Source: DATJQF01 sp035505995 (GTDB lineage: Bacteria; Bacteroidota; Bacteroidia; Bacteroidales; FEN-979). From it: DNA of 6,487 nt. The notes under the pieces were generated by a model. That model worked only from the letters and a program-made list of their open reading frames with translations, did not search any database and was not told the DNA's origin. This document shows, piece by piece, positions 6,381-6,487 of the stretch. Both the position numbers and the translations under genes were made by a program. The stretch lies in the NCBI GenBank assembly GCA_035505995.1, contig DATJQF010000036.1, forward strand, positions 1 to 6,487, in the 5' to 3' direction. The stretch's first letter is position 1. Each line of letters starts with the position of its first letter.

Positions 6381-6487
6381 CCCCGAAACCCTTAAACTCC
6401 TAAACCCTTAAACCCTTAAACCCTTAAACCCTTAAACCCCTAAACCCTTAAACCCCTAAACCCTTAAACCCTTAAACCCTTAAACCC
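6381..6487. repeat. 8-bp tandem repeat (CCCTTAAA)n running off the window end
   Basis: From 6389 to 6484 there are 12 octamers in unbroken register, then a partial CCC at 6485-6487. Nine units are exact CCCTTAAA; the others are CTCCTAAA (6397) and CCCCTAAA (6437 and 6453). A further degenerate unit, CCCCGAAA, precedes them at 6381-6388. The array begins 10-18 bases after the carboxypeptidase stop, and the spacer 6371-6380 shows nothing else. On the minus strand the unit is TTTAAGGG, giving GGG tracts separated by five bases, which fits the general G-quadruplex pattern. The array is non-coding: the unit length is not a multiple of three and each unit contains TAA. Its full length and what lies beyond cannot be seen. 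Confidence 0.92.

Noticed and set aside
6381..6487. Eukaryotic telomere (plant-type TTTAGGG look-alike)
   Set aside because: The unit is the octamer TTTAAGGG, not the heptamer, and it directly follows a bacterial operon with a T9SS protein. A bacterial intergenic satellite is the simpler reading.

Overview
This window looks like a chromosomal piece from a member of the Bacteroidota, probably an environmental or metagenomic Bacteroidia-like lineage. Three things point there. The last gene encodes a secreted peptidase with a type IX secretion (T9SS) C-terminal sorting domain. The repeat protein at the left edge has the N-terminal layout common in Bacteroidota surface proteins. A textbook Bacteroidota -7 promoter element (TAnnTTTG) lies just before a start codon, and none of the genes shows a clear Shine-Dalgarno site. 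I see no RNA genes, CRISPR array, insertion sequence or phage integration module.

The left half (1-3031) reads leftwards. In transcription order it holds a cytoplasmic-looking HtrA/Do-type S1C serine protease (3031-2012), a DUF1697 protein (1956-1399), and an exported protein (1305 to beyond base 1) with 13 tandem YadA-head/tail-fibre-like 'NTAxGyxAL' repeats. The repeat protein is cut by the window edge. The gaps are 55 and 93 bases, so they may or may not share a transcript.

The right half (3224-6370) reads rightwards and is a tightly packed three-gene operon: a DUF6913-like protein, dapA (first committed step of diaminopimelate/lysine synthesis) and a secreted M14B-type zinc carboxypeptidase. 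Neighbouring genes overlap by 8 and 4 bases, so they are probably translationally coupled. The operon has its own promoter at 3175-3206. The 192-base divergent spacer 3032-3223 separates the two halves.

The window ends in an 8-bp tandem repeat (CCCTTAAA, 12 units in perfect register) starting about 10-20 bases after the carboxypeptidase stop and running off the edge. Its G-rich strand has evenly spaced GGG tracts that fit the G-quadruplex pattern. A shorter 7-bp repeat (TTTTCAC) surrounds the start codon of the DUF1697 gene.

Most genes belong to known families. The points that deserve a second look are the 8-bp satellite, the pairing of dapA with a DUF protein and an exported carboxypeptidase, and the repeat architecture of the left-edge protein. 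I did not find convincing evidence of a wholly new system.
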